A DNA stretch of 64,000 nucleotides, taken from Leptoclinus maculatus (lineage: Eukaryota; Chordata; Actinopteri; Perciformes; Stichaeidae). The position numbers were made by a program, and so were the translations under genes. The notes beneath the pieces are model-generated. The model ran no database searches, was not told the origin of the DNA, and saw only the letters and a program-made list of their open reading frames with translations. The first letter of the stretch is position 1; each line of letters starts with the position of its first letter. Shown in pieces: positions 62,509 through 64,000 of the stretch. The DNA lies in contig JAVDOI010000002.1 of the NCBI GenBank assembly GCA_032191485.1, positions 11,207,232 through 11,271,231 on the forward strand, given 5' to 3'.

Positions 62509-63062
62509 CTGAAGAGACAAAAGAGGGGACGTTAGTTTGAGCTCAGTGTGGGAACAGATGATGAACATTAAAATGCATTTTAAAAGTTTAACAGTGACAT
62601 AGCCAAGATTTGTTTTATTCATGTTGAGGTCTAACACCCCTCAGCTCCAGCAGCTCTACCGGGAACTAACTATTTTTCCAGATGTGCTCTTTACATCGTG
62701 CGCTTTAAACATCAGCTTTGTGTTTGTCAGCTAGAAACAAAAAAATAAACCCAAACTGCATTACTCCTCTCTCCTCTGTTTGAGAGGAAATGTGGCTTTA
62801 ACAGCGTGTTTAGATAAAATGCCTCTATGTAAATTCCATCCATTTCGGGGAAACTTTGTGTGTGTAATGTGCCCTCGGGACTCGGTCAGTTCCAGTAAAG
62901 ACATCGTAATCCTCATTACGCAATTTAAAACGCCATGGCCGGCTTTCACTTAATAAATTACCTCACTCAGATAAACACGCAAAACATTATTTATCCACGT
63001 TTATATTGTATGCATAGACGAGAAGTATTAGAATATGAAGAAGAAAAAAAACAGATCCTCAC
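62509..63062 (-). other. socs3: socs3 intron 1 (554 bp)
   Basis: Donor AAG|GTGAGG at 63063/63062 and acceptor CTTCAG at 62509. A short intron splitting the 5' UTR is the normal SOCS3 gene plan. Supported by splice motifs only. Confidence 0.6.
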
Positions 63063-63240
63063 CTTAAATGTTTCTCCAAATTCGCTCTTTTAAAATAAAT
63101 CCAAGTGCGCAGTCGCTGTCTGTTCACAGTCTGTCAGGACGATACAGACGTTTTAAAGTTCTTTGGCAACAAACTTCGGACTTGTAAAGTAGTTTTCTCT
63201 GTGTGGATCAGCCCGAGTGCTGCCCTGTGGAACTGTGAGT
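63063..63240 (-). other. socs3: socs3 non-coding exon 1 (approximate)
   Basis: The 3' end at 63063 is set by the GTGAGG donor. The 5' end is estimated as about 30 bp downstream of a TATA-like motif. Confidence 0.45.
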
Positions 63241-63670
63241 GAATAGTGAAGAGGAGAGGAGAGAAGTCATTATAACTGTGAGGAAACTCCTCCCTTCCTC
63301 CCTCTTGGCAGATTGACAAGCGTGTTTTTTTTTTCCCTGCTACGAGAAGCGTCCTCCCCCTGCTGTTTTTCCAAAATGAAGTTAAGGAGGAGTTCCAAGC
63401 AATACTTATTTACCGTTGGTAACCTAGAGTCAGTCTTCTTAGGGTCTTAAACACTTTAAATAATACCTTTTTTTAATCATTATTTAAAGCACCAGCTATA
63501 TAATTAGATATTTTATTATATGCTCCTTTCCTCTCTTTCTTTGGTAGAAGTTCCGCTTTAGCGTCATGTATGAGGTAATGATTCACTCTGTGTATTCGGT
63601 TTCCCAGAAATTCACAGCAATAATAGCTCACATGCTGAGCACCGGTCCTCCAGAGAGGGCGCCAGATTTT
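63241..63670 (-). promoter_or_regulatory. socs3: Putative socs3 promoter with STAT-type site
   Basis: Minus strand. TTATAATGA near 63275-63267 is TATA-like. TTCCCAGAA at 63601-63609 is a perfect TTCNNNGAA STAT site, about 330 bp further upstream. SOCS3 is a STAT3 target gene, so a STAT site fits. In mammals the key sites lie closer to the start. An AGAGGGCGCC core at 63654-63663 resembles the centre of a CTCF site. Confidence 0.45.
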
Positions 63671-64000
63671 GTGTAACTTCATTCAGCACATCTTTATTTC
63701 CCAATAGCAAATAGTTGGTATCCAGGGGCAGCAGGTCATTATTTACTAATTGTAAATAGTTTTTTCTTTCAGTCTTAGAACATATTTTATGATTGTTTTT
63801 AAGTACTATACTGAGATCCATCACAAAATCAAGTAAGGGCTCTTGCCAAATGCACTTTGTTAACATGTCAATGAATATCTCAATATGTGCTTTAATATTG
63901 TTCTTAGTTAGTTAGTTAACTATGTTATTTGTACACAGTAAGTGGAGGCTGGTGTATACACAGGAAATTAATGACAATGTTGTAAAACACAATTGTAATG
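63671..64000. other. Sequence upstream of socs3, nothing recognised
   Basis: AT-rich to the window end. No gene or repeat identified. Confidence 0.5.

Noticed and set aside
62004..62540. 178-codon plus-strand open frame
   Set aside because: Antisense to the socs3 coding exon; a GC-rich shadow with no domain.

Overview
ORGANISM. The window looks like nuclear DNA of a ray-finned (teleost) fish. It holds three vertebrate genes with GT-AG introns. Some introns are under 150 bp. Between the genes lie dinucleotide microsatellites and worn Tc1, hAT and LINE copies of fish type. There are no bacterial or organellar signatures and no sign of an operon. LAYOUT. (1) 1-5460: AT-rich intergenic DNA with a (CA)n edge, a long (AG)n tract and CTCF-like and RFX-like motifs. 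(2) 5461-10366: fscn2 (retinal fascin) on the plus strand, five coding exons and 491 codons, with a consensus CRE and CRX-type motifs upstream. (3) 10367-19600: intergenic DNA with SINE-like pieces, a LINE 3' end and a Tc1 transposase remnant. (4) 19820-28016: tmem235-like claudin-fold membrane protein on the plus strand, four coding exons and 208 codons, with a 5.2-kb last intron. (5) 28017-60590: a gene desert of about 33 kb. It holds an hAT-type MITE with an 8-bp target duplication, tRNA-derived SINE copies, a LINE fragment nested in an older repeat, a perfect RFX X-box, a paired CRE and CCAAT cluster, a split duplicated segment, and a second MITE-like element that carries a 21-bp minisatellite. 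(6) 60590-63280: socs3 on the minus strand, with one coding exon (205 codons), a non-coding first exon, a TATA-like motif and a STAT-type site upstream. HOW THE GENES RELATE. The three genes do not form one pathway. Fascin-2 bundles actin in photoreceptors and hair cells. TMEM235 is a poorly studied tetraspan of the claudin superfamily. SOCS3 is the cytokine-induced feedback inhibitor of JAK-STAT signalling. From general knowledge, all three human orthologues lie on 17q25, so the linkage probably reflects ancestral synteny. I cannot tell which teleost duplicate (a or b) fscn2 or socs3 is. NOVELTY. I found no clearly new multi-gene system. The most unusual items are the MITE with an internal 21-bp array open in several frames, the apparent joint loss of the claudin-type cysteine pair in TMEM235, and motif clusters in the desert that could be distal enhancers.
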